DNA from: Bacteroidota bacterium
Lineage (GTDB): Bacteria; Bacteroidota; Bacteroidia; NS11-12g; UBA955
Direction: 5' to 3'
NCBI GenBank assembly: GCA_030830065.1
Contig: JAURNR010000015.1
Span: forward strand, 1 to 64,000
DNA: 64,000 bases
The number at the start of each line of letters is the position of its first letter. Position 1 is the stretch's first letter. The position numbers and the translations under genes were made by a program. Below, one piece after another: positions 9,705-18,915 of this stretch. The notes below the pieces were generated by a model. The model was not told the DNA's origin and did not search any database. It saw nothing but the letters and a program-made list of their open reading frames with translations.

Positions 9705-11249
9705 TTGACAAACGAATTAATCATACGTAAAAATTCGTCTAGTTTAGAAATTGTCCTTCTTGCAGATAAAAAACTCTCAGAGTTTCACAGAGAAGAATTT
9801 GATGCGCCTTTCCAAGTAGGAGATTTCTACTTAGGGAAAGTGAGGAAAATATCTCCATCATTGAATGCGGCTTTCATTAATCTACAAGCCGAGAGAGATG
9901 GATTTCTTACATATTTTGACCTCGGTCCGAATGTGAAAACTGTGAATAAGTTCGTCAAGACGGTTAGACAAAATGACCGGCTTCCATCGGATTTAGATCG
10001 ACTTCAATTCGAAGATGCAATTCAAAAAACTGGAAAAATTAGCCAAGTGCTGCGCACTGGGGAGGAGTTGCTCGTCCAAGTTATTAAGGAACCTATTGCA
10101 AACAAAGGACCAAAAATCACTTGCGATATTTCTCTTCCAGGCAGATTCTTGATCCTTGTACCTTTCTCGAATACAATTTCCATTTCTAGAAAAATAGGTA
10201 ACACAAAAGAGAAAAGTAGACTAAGAGATATTGCGCAGAGTATAAAACCTAAAAATTTTGGAGTGATAATTCGAACCGTTGCAGAGGGTATTGAATTAGA
10301 AGAATTAGACAAAGACCTCCGCGATTTACTCAAAAAATGGGATGATATTATTATTGGCTTAAAACGCGCGAAGGTTGGTGATAGAATTACTGAAAATGAA
10401 AATCGCTTAGAAACCTTAATTAGGGATATTTTAAATCCAAGTTTCTCATTAATTGCAACCGATGATTCCCAGCTTCATGCTACATTAAAATCAACTATTG
10501 AGAGATACAAGCTAAACCCATCAATGCTCAGACATTATCAGGGTAAAACTCCAATTTTTGACCAATATGGGGTTAATCAACAAATAAAAAGTTCATTTGG
10601 AAAGAATGTTCCTTTTTCTGGCGGAGCTTATTTGATTATAGAGCATACTGAAGCATTACACGTTATTGATGTAAATAGTGGAAATACTTCCTTCGACCCT
10701 CAGAATCGGGAAGAAAACGTATTTAAAATAAATTCTGAAGCGGTAAATGAAATTGCCCGACAGGTAAGATTAAGAGACATGGGAGGTATAATAGTAGTTG
10801 ACTTCATAGACATGAAGGATCCGAAGAAAAAATCTGCCCTACATCAGCTTTTAAAAGAAGCAATGTCTACCGATCGCGCAAGGCACACAATTTTACCAAT
10901 AACCAAATTTGGTTTAGTTCAGATTACTCGTGAGCGAGTTAGGCCTCAATTAGAAATTGCGAATACGGAATTATGTAGTACTTGCATGGGTACAGGGAAA
11001 TCTGTAGGTACAGTTCAACTAATTGATAAAATCATTAACGAGATTTTTTATCTCTGGGATAATATGAACCAGAAAAATCTTACACTAAAAGCTAACCCTC
11101 TAATAATTAATTACTTTAAAACAGGATTCCCGAGTTTAAGACTAAAATGGTGGTTAAAACATCAAAGGTGGCTCGCATTGGATATAGACCAAAACACTTC
11201 ACTGACTTCCTACGAATTCATTAACGGAGACAAGCAAGTAATTTCATAA
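9705..11249 (+). CDS. rng: Ribonuclease E/G
   Basis: S1-like domain GDFYLGKVRKISPSLNAAFINL; HVIDVNSGN; GGIIVVDFIDM; CSTCMGTG zinc-link. TTG start. Confidence 0.93.
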   Translation: MTNELIIRKNSSSLEIVLLADKKLSEFHREEFDAPFQVGDFYLGKVRKISPSLNAAFINLQAERDGFLTYFDLGPNVKTVNKFVKTVRQNDRLPSDLDRLQFEDAIQKTGKISQVLRTGEELLVQVIKEPIANKGPKITCDISLPGRFLILVPFSNTISISRKIGNTKEKSRLRDIAQSIKPKNFGVIIRTVAEGIELEELDKDLRDLLKKWDDIIIGLKRAKVGDRITENENRLETLIRDILNPSFSLIATDDSQLHATLKSTIERYKLNPSMLRHYQGKTPIFDQYGVNQQIKSSFGKNVPFSGGAYLIIEHTEALHVIDVNSGNTSFDPQNREENVFKINSEAVNEIARQVRLRDMGGIIVVDFIDMKDPKKKSALHQLLKEAMSTDRARHTILPITKFGLVQITRERVRPQLEIANTELCSTCMGTGKSVGTVQLIDKIINEIFYLWDNMNQKNLTLKANPLIINYFKTGFPSLRLKWWLKHQRWLALDIDQNTSLTSYEFINGDKQVIS

Positions 11250-11281
11250 AAAAAGCCCTCCGAAGAACGGAGAGCCTTTTT
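11248..11281. terminator. Bidirectional rho-independent terminator between rng and rhodopsin
   Basis: AAAAAAAGCCCTCCGaagaaCGGAGAGCCTTTTT: stem flanked by A-tract and T-tract between convergent genes. Confidence 0.8.
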
Positions 11282-11299
11282 AGTTATGGAAATTTAGTT

Positions 11300-12043
11300 T
11301 TATTTCTCTTTTTGAGTTAGTGCATAAATCACCAATCCAAATCCAATTTTGTTCACAGCATCACCGATGTTGTAAATTACATCCATTAACTGATGTCTAG
11401 ACGCTACAACATCCTGTGTTAAGCCTTCTGTTCCTGTACCTGCGATATTAAATAAGCCACCAGGGGTTCCTAAGATATATCCCAACGGATAAATCGCCCA
11501 GCCCACCAATACAAACCAAGCCAATATTTTAACTGCTTTTTGTACGTTTTCTCCCGCATCTTTAGCTAACTGAGCCACTTCTCCGGACCATACTAAATAT
11601 ACAATGTAGAAATATGCTAATCCCGAAAGAATACCCCAAAGGACAGAAGATTCAGGTTGTATTATTTCACCAAAGTAACCTGTAACAAGCATAATTACCG
11701 AGGCCAGGATTAATTTCCATAGAAGACCTAGTTTTGCACCTGCTTTTTTCGTGATTAAATAAAACTCTACACACATCAATGGAACAGTAAGCATCCAATC
11801 AACATAACGGAAAAATGTTGGGCTCGAATGATAATCATTGTAATAATCTCGCATGTAGTAATAATGCACAGCAGCAATAAAAGTGATTAATCCTGAAACA
11901 AGTAACGACGTTCTCCATTTTTCAGGAACATTTCTCATTTCAAAAAAGAAGAAGACCGATGCGGCCATCATGGCCATTGTACCAACAAAAAATGTAAACG
12001 ACGTCACATCAATCGTCGGAGCTGAAGCTAATAAATTTATCAT
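11300..12043 (-). CDS. Type-1 microbial rhodopsin (proteorhodopsin-like outward proton pump)
   Basis: Seven-TM; RYVDWMLTVPLMCVEFYLI gives D/T/E (DTE) with Met at tuning position 105; HYYYMR His75 equivalent; Schiff-base Lys in DAVNKIGFGLVIY. Confidence 0.95.
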   Translation of the reverse strand: MINLLASAPTIDVTSFTFFVGTMAMMAASVFFFFEMRNVPEKWRTSLLVSGLITFIAAVHYYYMRDYYNDYHSSPTFFRYVDWMLTVPLMCVEFYLITKKAGAKLGLLWKLILASVIMLVTGYFGEIIQPESSVLWGILSGLAYFYIVYLVWSGEVAQLAKDAGENVQKAVKILAWFVLVGWAIYPLGYILGTPGGLFNIAGTGTEGLTQDVVASRHQLMDVIYNIGDAVNKIGFGLVIYALTQKEK

Positions 12044-12084
12044 AATAATTTTGTTTAGTTGTTGACAATGAATAACAAAGGAGT

Positions 12085-12146
12085 TTACAAAAGGTTTTTG
12101 TATTCTTAATTATTTACATTGATTTACACGTACTTACAACATGTAA
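12085..12146. promoter_or_regulatory. Phased TTACA repeats upstream of the rhodopsin gene
   Basis: TTACA at 12085, 12114, 12124 and 12134; the last one starts an inverted repeat TTACAacaTGTAA. Confidence 0.35.
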
Positions 12147-12299
12147 AGTCTTGTATTTACTAATATTTTTTAATTTGTTGAATTATTTAATTAAACATTT
12201 TTTTCTGATTTACTGAGTATTACCAATTTTCAAATTCTTAAAATATTCAATTCTCTACACGAAAAATTGTATTCCTTATTCAAACCTATATTCGCACAT

Positions 12300-14774
12300 A
12301 TGACACGGATAATCCAACTGATTGTGTTTTATTCAATACTTCTAACAGTAAATTTACTTAGTGCACAAAAGCAATTTATACGTATTGAAATTATTGATAA
12401 AGAATCGCAGATGCCAATAACGGGTTCCGAAGTGATACTTAAAAATAACTTCGGCCCAATCTTGAAGCAAAACAAGATTGATAAAGGACAATATTCAATC
12501 GAAGCCCCTTTGGGACGCTATAACCTAAGTATTATTTCTGAAGGTTATCAAACAATTCAACAAAATGGCATTCTCATAAATTCCGGAAAGGAAGTAATCC
12601 TTAGAATAGAAATGGAGCAGGATATTACTAAAATCAACCAAATCACCATTCATAGTAATTCCTCATCAGATAATCCAAACAATGACGGAGCATTAGTTTC
12701 TGCAAGACTGTTTACCGTAGATGAAACGGATAGATTTGCGGGTAGCCGCGGTGACCCAGCAAGAATGGCATCAAATTTTGCCGGTGTTCAAGGCGCAGAT
12801 GATTCCAGAAATGATATTGTTGTAAGGGGAAACTCTCCCGCCGGGATATTGTGGAGAATAGAAGGGATTGATATTCCAAATCCAAACCATTTTGCTATTC
12901 CAGGTACTACTGGTGGTTCTGTCTCAATAATAAACAACAAGATATTAGCTAATAGTGACTTTTTTACGGGTGCATTCCCAGCAGAATATGGCAACGGAAT
13001 TGCAGGAGCTTTTGATCTAAAACTCAGGAAGGGAAATTCCAATAAAAATGAAGTTTCTTCACAGCTTGGAATACTTGGTTGGGACATCCTAACTGAGGGT
13101 CCCTTGAACAAAAACGGAGCTTCCTATCTATTGACCTACCGATATTCTACTCTATCGATGTTTAATGCTCTTAATATTCCTATTGGCACCGATGCTATCC
13201 CCCAATATCAAGATGCGTCCTTTAATTTAAATTTCCCTCTAAAGAAAAATGCACAGCTTAAATTCTTTGGGCTAGGTGGTAAAAGTAATATTGATATAAT
13301 GATATCGGATAAAACTGAATCAACCCGAAACTTATATGGAGATAATGACCGAGATCAATTTTTTGGTTCTAAAATGTACGTTTGGGGTTGTAGTTATACA
13401 AAACCTATCAATAAAAATTCTTACATCAAGGGTATAGTAAGTTTCAATTCCCAAGAAGTACAAGCTGATCATCAATTGGTACACCGCAAGGTGATTGACA
13501 CGTTTGAAAAGGACGGTGAAATATATAATAGGTTTGAGATAGATAGTATCATACCGAATTTACATTACCGCTTTCTTAACCAAAGTATTGGGGTACATTT
13601 ATTTATTAACACACGATTATCTCCAGTAAACACTTTAAAATACGGATTACAGTATCGTCATTATTTTTATAATTTTTTTGATAGCAACCTTAATATAAAT
13701 CCAACATTACCAAACCTTGGTGGTTGGGATATTAGATGGAATGCAATTGGCAGTGGCGACATGATTATTCCCTATGCTCAATTAAAGACTCGTTGGAATA
13801 AGAGACTTACCACAGTAACCGGAGTTCAATCACAATATTTTGGTATCAAGTATAACCCACAACTCCAACTAAGTGGTACACAAACTGAATCCCATTCAGA
13901 TATAGTATGGTTCTTACCAAGATTTTCGGCCGAATATCGGTTAGATACCAAAAACACATTGAATTTTGGAATGGGACTACATGCACAAAATCAATCTGAA
14001 TATATTTATTTCTACAATATTCCCGGACAACCCCAACCTCATAATTTAGGTATGGGCCTTACTAGAAGTGCCCATTATATTCTAGGATGGAACTACAACT
14101 TCATGCCTGGCAGTAGAATTAAAATGGAAACTTATTATCAAAACCTTTGGAATATTCCGATTGAGGTCCAATCATCCTCATTCAGCCTCGCAAATACTGG
14201 TTCTGGTTTTAGCAGATTTTTCCCTAACAAATTGATTAATAACGGAATTGGACGTAATTATGGGTTAGAACTAACTCTTGAACGTTTTTTCAGTAAAGGA
14301 TTTTATTATCTTTTTTCGGGAAGTTTATTCAAAGCCGAATACCAGGGCAGTGATGGAATTTGGAGAAATTCAGACTTTAACACAGATTATGCTGTTAATG
14401 CCCTTTTTGCCAAAGAGTTTAAAATCAGGAGTAAAAATGTCTTAAATATTGGCGGTAAAGCAACTTTTGCTGGGGCTAGACGCTTTTCACCTATCGATTC
14501 AGTTAAATCAGTGAATGCCAGAGAATATATTGAACTTGATGCCGCAAAAAATACAGAGCGATTTGATCAACCATATATGCGTTTTGACATTAGAATTGCC
14601 TACCGAATTAACGCTAAAAAAAGCTCGCATGAAATCGCTTTTGATTTGGTAAACTTCACAAATAATAAAAATATCTTAAATTATACTTTTATAAACGAAC
14701 CTCCATACAAGCGTATCGCATACCAATTAGGATTTCTACCACTATTCTATTATCGGATTGATTTCTCATTATAA
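12300..14774 (+). CDS. TonB-dependent receptor (CarboxypepD_reg-like N-terminus, plug, beta-barrel)
   Basis: Signal peptide; carboxypeptidase-regulatory domain (IRIEIIDKESQMPITGSEVIL); plug (NDIVVRGNSPAGILWRIEGIDIPNPNHF); beta-barrel-like remainder. Confidence 0.88.
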   Translation: MTRIIQLIVFYSILLTVNLLSAQKQFIRIEIIDKESQMPITGSEVILKNNFGPILKQNKIDKGQYSIEAPLGRYNLSIISEGYQTIQQNGILINSGKEVILRIEMEQDITKINQITIHSNSSSDNPNNDGALVSARLFTVDETDRFAGSRGDPARMASNFAGVQGADDSRNDIVVRGNSPAGILWRIEGIDIPNPNHFAIPGTTGGSVSIINNKILANSDFFTGAFPAEYGNGIAGAFDLKLRKGNSNKNEVSSQLGILGWDILTEGPLNKNGASYLLTYRYSTLSMFNALNIPIGTDAIPQYQDASFNLNFPLKKNAQLKFFGLGGKSNIDIMISDKTESTRNLYGDNDRDQFFGSKMYVWGCSYTKPINKNSYIKGIVSFNSQEVQADHQLVHRKVIDTFEKDGEIYNRFEIDSIIPNLHYRFLNQSIGVHLFINTRLSPVNTLKYGLQYRHYFYNFFDSNLNINPTLPNLGGWDIRWNAIGSGDMIIPYAQLKTRWNKRLTTVTGVQSQYFGIKYNPQLQLSGTQTESHSDIVWFLPRFSAEYRLDTKNTLNFGMGLHAQNQSEYIYFYNIPGQPQPHNLGMGLTRSAHYILGWNYNFMPGSRIKMETYYQNLWNIPIEVQSSSFSLANTGSGFSRFFPNKLINNGIGRNYGLELTLERFFSKGFYYLFSGSLFKAEYQGSDGIWRNSDFNTDYAVNALFAKEFKIRSKNVLNIGGKATFAGARRFSPIDSVKSVNAREYIELDAAKNTERFDQPYMRFDIRIAYRINAKKSSHEIAFDLVNFTNNKNILNYTFINEPPYKRIAYQLGFLPLFYYRIDFSL

Positions 14775-14853
14775 ATAGGTAATTGTCCTAACCAATATAC
14801 ATGTGTACAACCACTTTTTGCTCCAAATAAGTGGAATATTAAATTCGTATGAT

Positions 14854-15822
14854 ATGAATAAACTGTGGTTGTTGTTACTATCCGGGATAACGATGTTTTC
14901 TTGTGTAAGTAAAAAGGAATATCAAGCACTCAAGAAAGAGCGTGATTCAATTTCTCACGTTTGTATGCTTGAGCGTCGTGCAGAAATAAAATATCGAGAT
15001 TCAATACTAAGAGAAGTGAAAAAGGTTGAGATTGAAATGGATAAACAGAGACTAATTGCGAGCGCACTTAGAGACAGTTTACAAATTTGTCATAACAATC
15101 TTGAAGAAAATAAATTATATCTTGAAAATCTAGGAGAGAATTTAACTGAAAAACAAAAGCAAATAGCCCAGGAAATAGCTGCAAAAAATAAAGCGATTGC
15201 CGCAAAAGAGTTAGAGCTAAACGATGCCCTCGCGGAAGCAGAAAAAGAACGAATACGTCTTGTTAAACTTAGAGAGGAGCTCGAATTAATAAGTCAACGT
15301 GTTAAAGATTTAGAAGCTGAGTTACGCAGAAAAGATAGCGCAGTTATTCTGTTAAAAGAGGCAATCATGAATGCGCTAGCAGGTTTTGAAGATTTAGATA
15401 TTAAAGTTGAATATAAAAATGGAAAAGTATACGTAATCTTACCAGAAAAATTATTATTCAAAAGTGGAAGTACCTCTGTTGATCCTAAAGGAGTTGAGGC
15501 ATTGCTGAAGATTTCAAAAGCACTGAAAGAAAAAAACGATGTACAAATTGGTGTTGAAGGACACACGGACAATATCCCGCTGAAGGAAAGTGATAGAATG
15601 AAGGACAACTGGGATTTAAGTGTTCTAAGGGCAACCAGTATATCTAGAATTCTAATTGAAAAAGGTGGCATATCCGACGAACGAATTACCGCTATGGGAA
15701 GAGGTGCAACCATGCCAGTGGCCGACAACGGAACTCCCGAGGGAAGAGCAAAAAACCGTCGTACAGAAATAATCTTAACGCCTCAGTTAGATAAAATTCT
15801 TGAGATTTTGAATTCTAATTAG
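14854..15822 (+). CDS. OmpA-family lipoprotein with coiled-coil stalk
   Basis: LSGITMFSCVSKKEYQ lipobox; long coiled coil; OmpA C-terminus VEGHTDNIPL...GRGATMPVADNGTPEGRAKNRRTEI. Start at internal ATG 14854. Confidence 0.88.
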   Translation: MNKLWLLLLSGITMFSCVSKKEYQALKKERDSISHVCMLERRAEIKYRDSILREVKKVEIEMDKQRLIASALRDSLQICHNNLEENKLYLENLGENLTEKQKQIAQEIAAKNKAIAAKELELNDALAEAEKERIRLVKLREELELISQRVKDLEAELRRKDSAVILLKEAIMNALAGFEDLDIKVEYKNGKVYVILPEKLLFKSGSTSVDPKGVEALLKISKALKEKNDVQIGVEGHTDNIPLKESDRMKDNWDLSVLRATSISRILIEKGGISDERITAMGRGATMPVADNGTPEGRAKNRRTEIILTPQLDKILEILNSN

Positions 15823-15823
15823 G

Positions 15824-16285
15824 TTGGGGATCCGAATAGCATACATCGAAAATCAAAAAAATGCTGCAATTGATGCATTGTGCGCAGATTATATAAAAAA
15901 AACAAAAGGAATTTTCTCTTTTCAATTGATTAAACTCCCTGCTGCAAAACAGTCTGACCCAGATAAACAAAGGGAAATTGAAACTGCAAGTTTTATTAAA
16001 ACTGCCAGAGAGCAGGATCAGATTATATTGCTCGATGAAAAAGGAAAACAAACTTCATCGGTTGAGTTTTCACAATACCTAGAAAAAATTCTTGCTAATT
16101 CACGAGGAGATTTTATATTCTGTATTGGCGGAGCTTATGGTTTTAATGATGAAGCAAAATTTAAGTATCCAAGTTTTAGAATGAGTAACTGGGTATTCCC
16201 ACATCAAATAGCACGTTTAATTTTGTGCGAACAGATTTATCGAGCATTCCAAATATCTCAAGGGGGGAAATATCATCATTTTTAA
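15824..16285 (+). CDS. rlmH: 23S rRNA (pseudouridine1915-N3)-methyltransferase RlmH
   Basis: IILLDEKGKQTSSVEFS, FCIGGAYGF, HQIARLILCEQIYRAFQISQGGKYHH. Confidence 0.95.
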   Translation: MGIRIAYIENQKNAAIDALCADYIKKTKGIFSFQLIKLPAAKQSDPDKQREIETASFIKTAREQDQIILLDEKGKQTSSVEFSQYLEKILANSRGDFIFCIGGAYGFNDEAKFKYPSFRMSNWVFPHQIARLILCEQIYRAFQISQGGKYHHF

Positions 16286-16316
16286 TACTTTACCTACATA
16301 ATTTTTTATTGAATCA

Positions 16317-16324
16317 TATCTTTG
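16317..16324 (+). promoter_or_regulatory. Bacteroidota -7 promoter element upstream of argS
   Basis: TATCTTTG matches TAnnTTTG, 7 nt before the argS ATG; no clear -33 TTTG at consensus spacing. Confidence 0.4.
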
Positions 16325-16331
16325 TAGTAGA

Positions 16332-18203
16332 ATGAATATTGAGACATTATTAGTGGAAGAAATTTCACAAACCCTTCACCATTTATATGGAGAAATTATT
16401 GGCTTGAAGGTTTCTTTGGAAAAAACTAAACCCACCTTTAACGGGGATTTCACTTTAGTTGTATTTCCTTTTGTCAGATATTCTAAATCATCGCCAGAGG
16501 AAACCGCAAAACAAATTGGTGAAGTTCTTTGTAAAAAGGAAGAAATCTTCTCATCATATAACGTTATTAAAGGGTTTCTAAATCTAAATATTTCAACCAC
16601 TTTATGGCTCAATTATTTCAATCAATTCGAGGCTACATCTACAGACACCTTGAAGGGTCAAAAAATAATGATTGAATATTCATCTCCCAACACAAACAAA
16701 CCTTTACACCTTGGTCATATTCGCAATAACCTTTTGGGATATTCATTGTCGCAGATTATGAAGGCCAATGGTGCTGATGTAATTATGGCCAACCTAATAA
16801 ATGACCGTGGAATCCATATATGTAAAAGCATGTTAGCATGGCAAAGGTTTGGAAATGGGGAAACACCAGAAAGTGCGGCTATTAAAGGCGACCATTTAGT
16901 TGGTAAATACTACGTGGTTTTTGAAAATAAACTTGTAGAAGCCACCTCTGAGGCCATTGAAAATGCCTACCATGGAAACTGGACTTCTGATGACAACACT
17001 ATTAATGAGCGTTATCGGGATTTATTGACGCGATTATCGGAGGCAGAAGAGGACAAGCAAATTTCAAAAATCAAGGGCTTGATTAAGGATCTTGTTCGAA
17101 ACCAATCAGAATTAATGCAATCTTGCCAGGAGATGCTAAGAAAGTGGGAAGCTGGAGATGAAGAAATACTTCAATTGTGGTCTACCATGAATTCTTGGGT
17201 TTATGATGGATTTGATTCTACATACAAAAATCTAGGGGTTTCATTCGATAAGTTTTACTATGAATCCAATACCTATACATTAGGAAAAGATATAGTTCAA
17301 GAAGGGTTGGCAAGCGATGTTTTCTTTATAAAGGAAGATAATTCTGTTTGGATTGATTTAAGTGATAAGGGACTAGATGAAAAATTAGTTCAGCGTGGTG
17401 ATGGGACTTCAGTTTACATTACCCAAGACATGGGAACGGCGGAATTAAAATACAAAGATTTTCATATTGACCGAAGCATTTACGTAGTTGGAAATGAACA
17501 GGATTATCATTTTAAAGTATTATTCCTGATAATGAAAAAGCTAGGTAGACCTTATGCAGAAGGAATGTACCATGCAAGTTATGGGATGGTTGATTTACCT
17601 TCCGGAAAAATGAAAAGTCGCGAAGGCACTGTAGTGGATGCAGATGATTTATTACAGGAAATGTACAATACCTCAAAAGCTAAAACCGAGGAATTAGGAA
17701 AAACCCAAGGGATGGACGATTCTGAACTCGATATTTTGTACAAACGACTTTCACTTGCGGCATTGAAATTCTTTATTCTCAAGGTAGACGCGAAGAAACG
17801 CATGTTGTTTAACCCAGAGGATAGCATTGATTTCCAAGGTGATACTGGCCCCTTTGCAATGTATACCTACGCTCGAATTAAAAGTATCCTAAGGCAACAG
17901 CAGGCTGAAAACTCTAGTTACAGCGATTTAGAGTTACATTCTACGGAAGTTGATGTAATCAAAACTCTTTCTGAATATTCTACGGTATTGAAGAACGCAG
18001 CAAATGAATACAATCCATCTGGTTTGTGTCAATACATTTTAGATTTAGCCAAATCATTCAACCGTCTATACAACGAATTATCTATTTTAAAGGAGCCGGA
18101 TTTACAAAAGAAAAATTTCCGCCTACAACTTGCTAAAAAAACTTCCGATACATTGTCCCACTCAATGGGATTATTAGGAATTGAAATGGTTGAGAGAATG
18201 TAG
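16332..18203 (+). CDS. argS: Arginine--tRNA ligase
   Basis: EYSSPNTNKPLHLGHIRNN (HIGH motif), GMVDLPSGKMKSREGTVV (KMSK region). Confidence 0.95.
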   Translation: MNIETLLVEEISQTLHHLYGEIIGLKVSLEKTKPTFNGDFTLVVFPFVRYSKSSPEETAKQIGEVLCKKEEIFSSYNVIKGFLNLNISTTLWLNYFNQFEATSTDTLKGQKIMIEYSSPNTNKPLHLGHIRNNLLGYSLSQIMKANGADVIMANLINDRGIHICKSMLAWQRFGNGETPESAAIKGDHLVGKYYVVFENKLVEATSEAIENAYHGNWTSDDNTINERYRDLLTRLSEAEEDKQISKIKGLIKDLVRNQSELMQSCQEMLRKWEAGDEEILQLWSTMNSWVYDGFDSTYKNLGVSFDKFYYESNTYTLGKDIVQEGLASDVFFIKEDNSVWIDLSDKGLDEKLVQRGDGTSVYITQDMGTAELKYKDFHIDRSIYVVGNEQDYHFKVLFLIMKKLGRPYAEGMYHASYGMVDLPSGKMKSREGTVVDADDLLQEMYNTSKAKTEELGKTQGMDDSELDILYKRLSLAALKFFILKVDAKKRMLFNPEDSIDFQGDTGPFAMYTYARIKSILRQQQAENSSYSDLELHSTEVDVIKTLSEYSTVLKNAANEYNPSGLCQYILDLAKSFNRLYNELSILKEPDLQKKNFRLQLAKKTSDTLSHSMGLLGIEMVERM

Positions 18204-18791
18204 TTATCCTCCTTTTAATCTGTCTGGATTTTCCTTTAAGAATTGTTCCCAGCCTGATTTTTTCTTTGCCGTGTTAGACCTACCTTGAGTGGTCCCAAAA
18301 GTACGGGGTTGGAATTGGTAAAGGTGACATAATGCAGCTGCTAATCCATCGGAAGCATCTAATGTCTCAGGCTTTGTTTCAAAATCAAACTGTGCTGTTA
18401 GCATAGATAATACTTGCTCTTTTGATGCATTTCCATTACCACAAATTGACTGTTTTATTTTACGTGGAACATATTCATATACGGGAACTTTTTGAGAAAT
18501 TGCCGCAGCAATCGCTACCCCTTGAGCTCTACCAAGCTTAAGCATACTTTGAACATTTTTCCCAAAAAATGGAGCTTCAATTGCTACTTCATGAACTTCA
18601 AACCCCTTAATTAGCCCAACTATTCGTTCATAAATATGGTGTAGTTTCTCACCTGCGTCAGTTATTTTAGATAATCGAACCACTCCAAGAGTGAGCAAGC
18701 TAGGTTTCCCGTTTTGTATAGAAATAACCCCATATCCAAGGAGGTTTGTTCCCGGGTCAATACCTAATATCACTCTATCTGTAGAAGACAT
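18204..18791 (-). CDS. ruvC: Crossover junction endodeoxyribonuclease RuvC
   Basis: VILGIDPGTNLLGYGVI, EVAIEAPFFGKNVQSMLKLGRAQGVA; start at MSSTDR (18791). Confidence 0.95.
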   Translation of the reverse strand: MSSTDRVILGIDPGTNLLGYGVISIQNGKPSLLTLGVVRLSKITDAGEKLHHIYERIVGLIKGFEVHEVAIEAPFFGKNVQSMLKLGRAQGVAIAAAISQKVPVYEYVPRKIKQSICGNGNASKEQVLSMLTAQFDFETKPETLDASDGLAAALCHLYQFQPRTFGTTQGRSNTAKKKSGWEQFLKENPDRLKGG

Positions 18792-18915
18792 GTTGCGAAG
18801 ATACACATTCTTAATGCATCTAAATATTGCAGTATCAAAACAAATACAATGGATTTCGTATTGCCTATCGTTTAAAAAATAACGACCTTTGCAGCGATTT
18901 AATTCAATAAAAATT

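Noticed and set aside
12043-12300. Functional coupling of rhodopsin and the divergent TonB-dependent receptor as a light-driven uptake module
   Set aside because: Adjacency and the general idea that proton pumping energises TonB are not enough; no SusD or substrate hint, so not reported as a finding.
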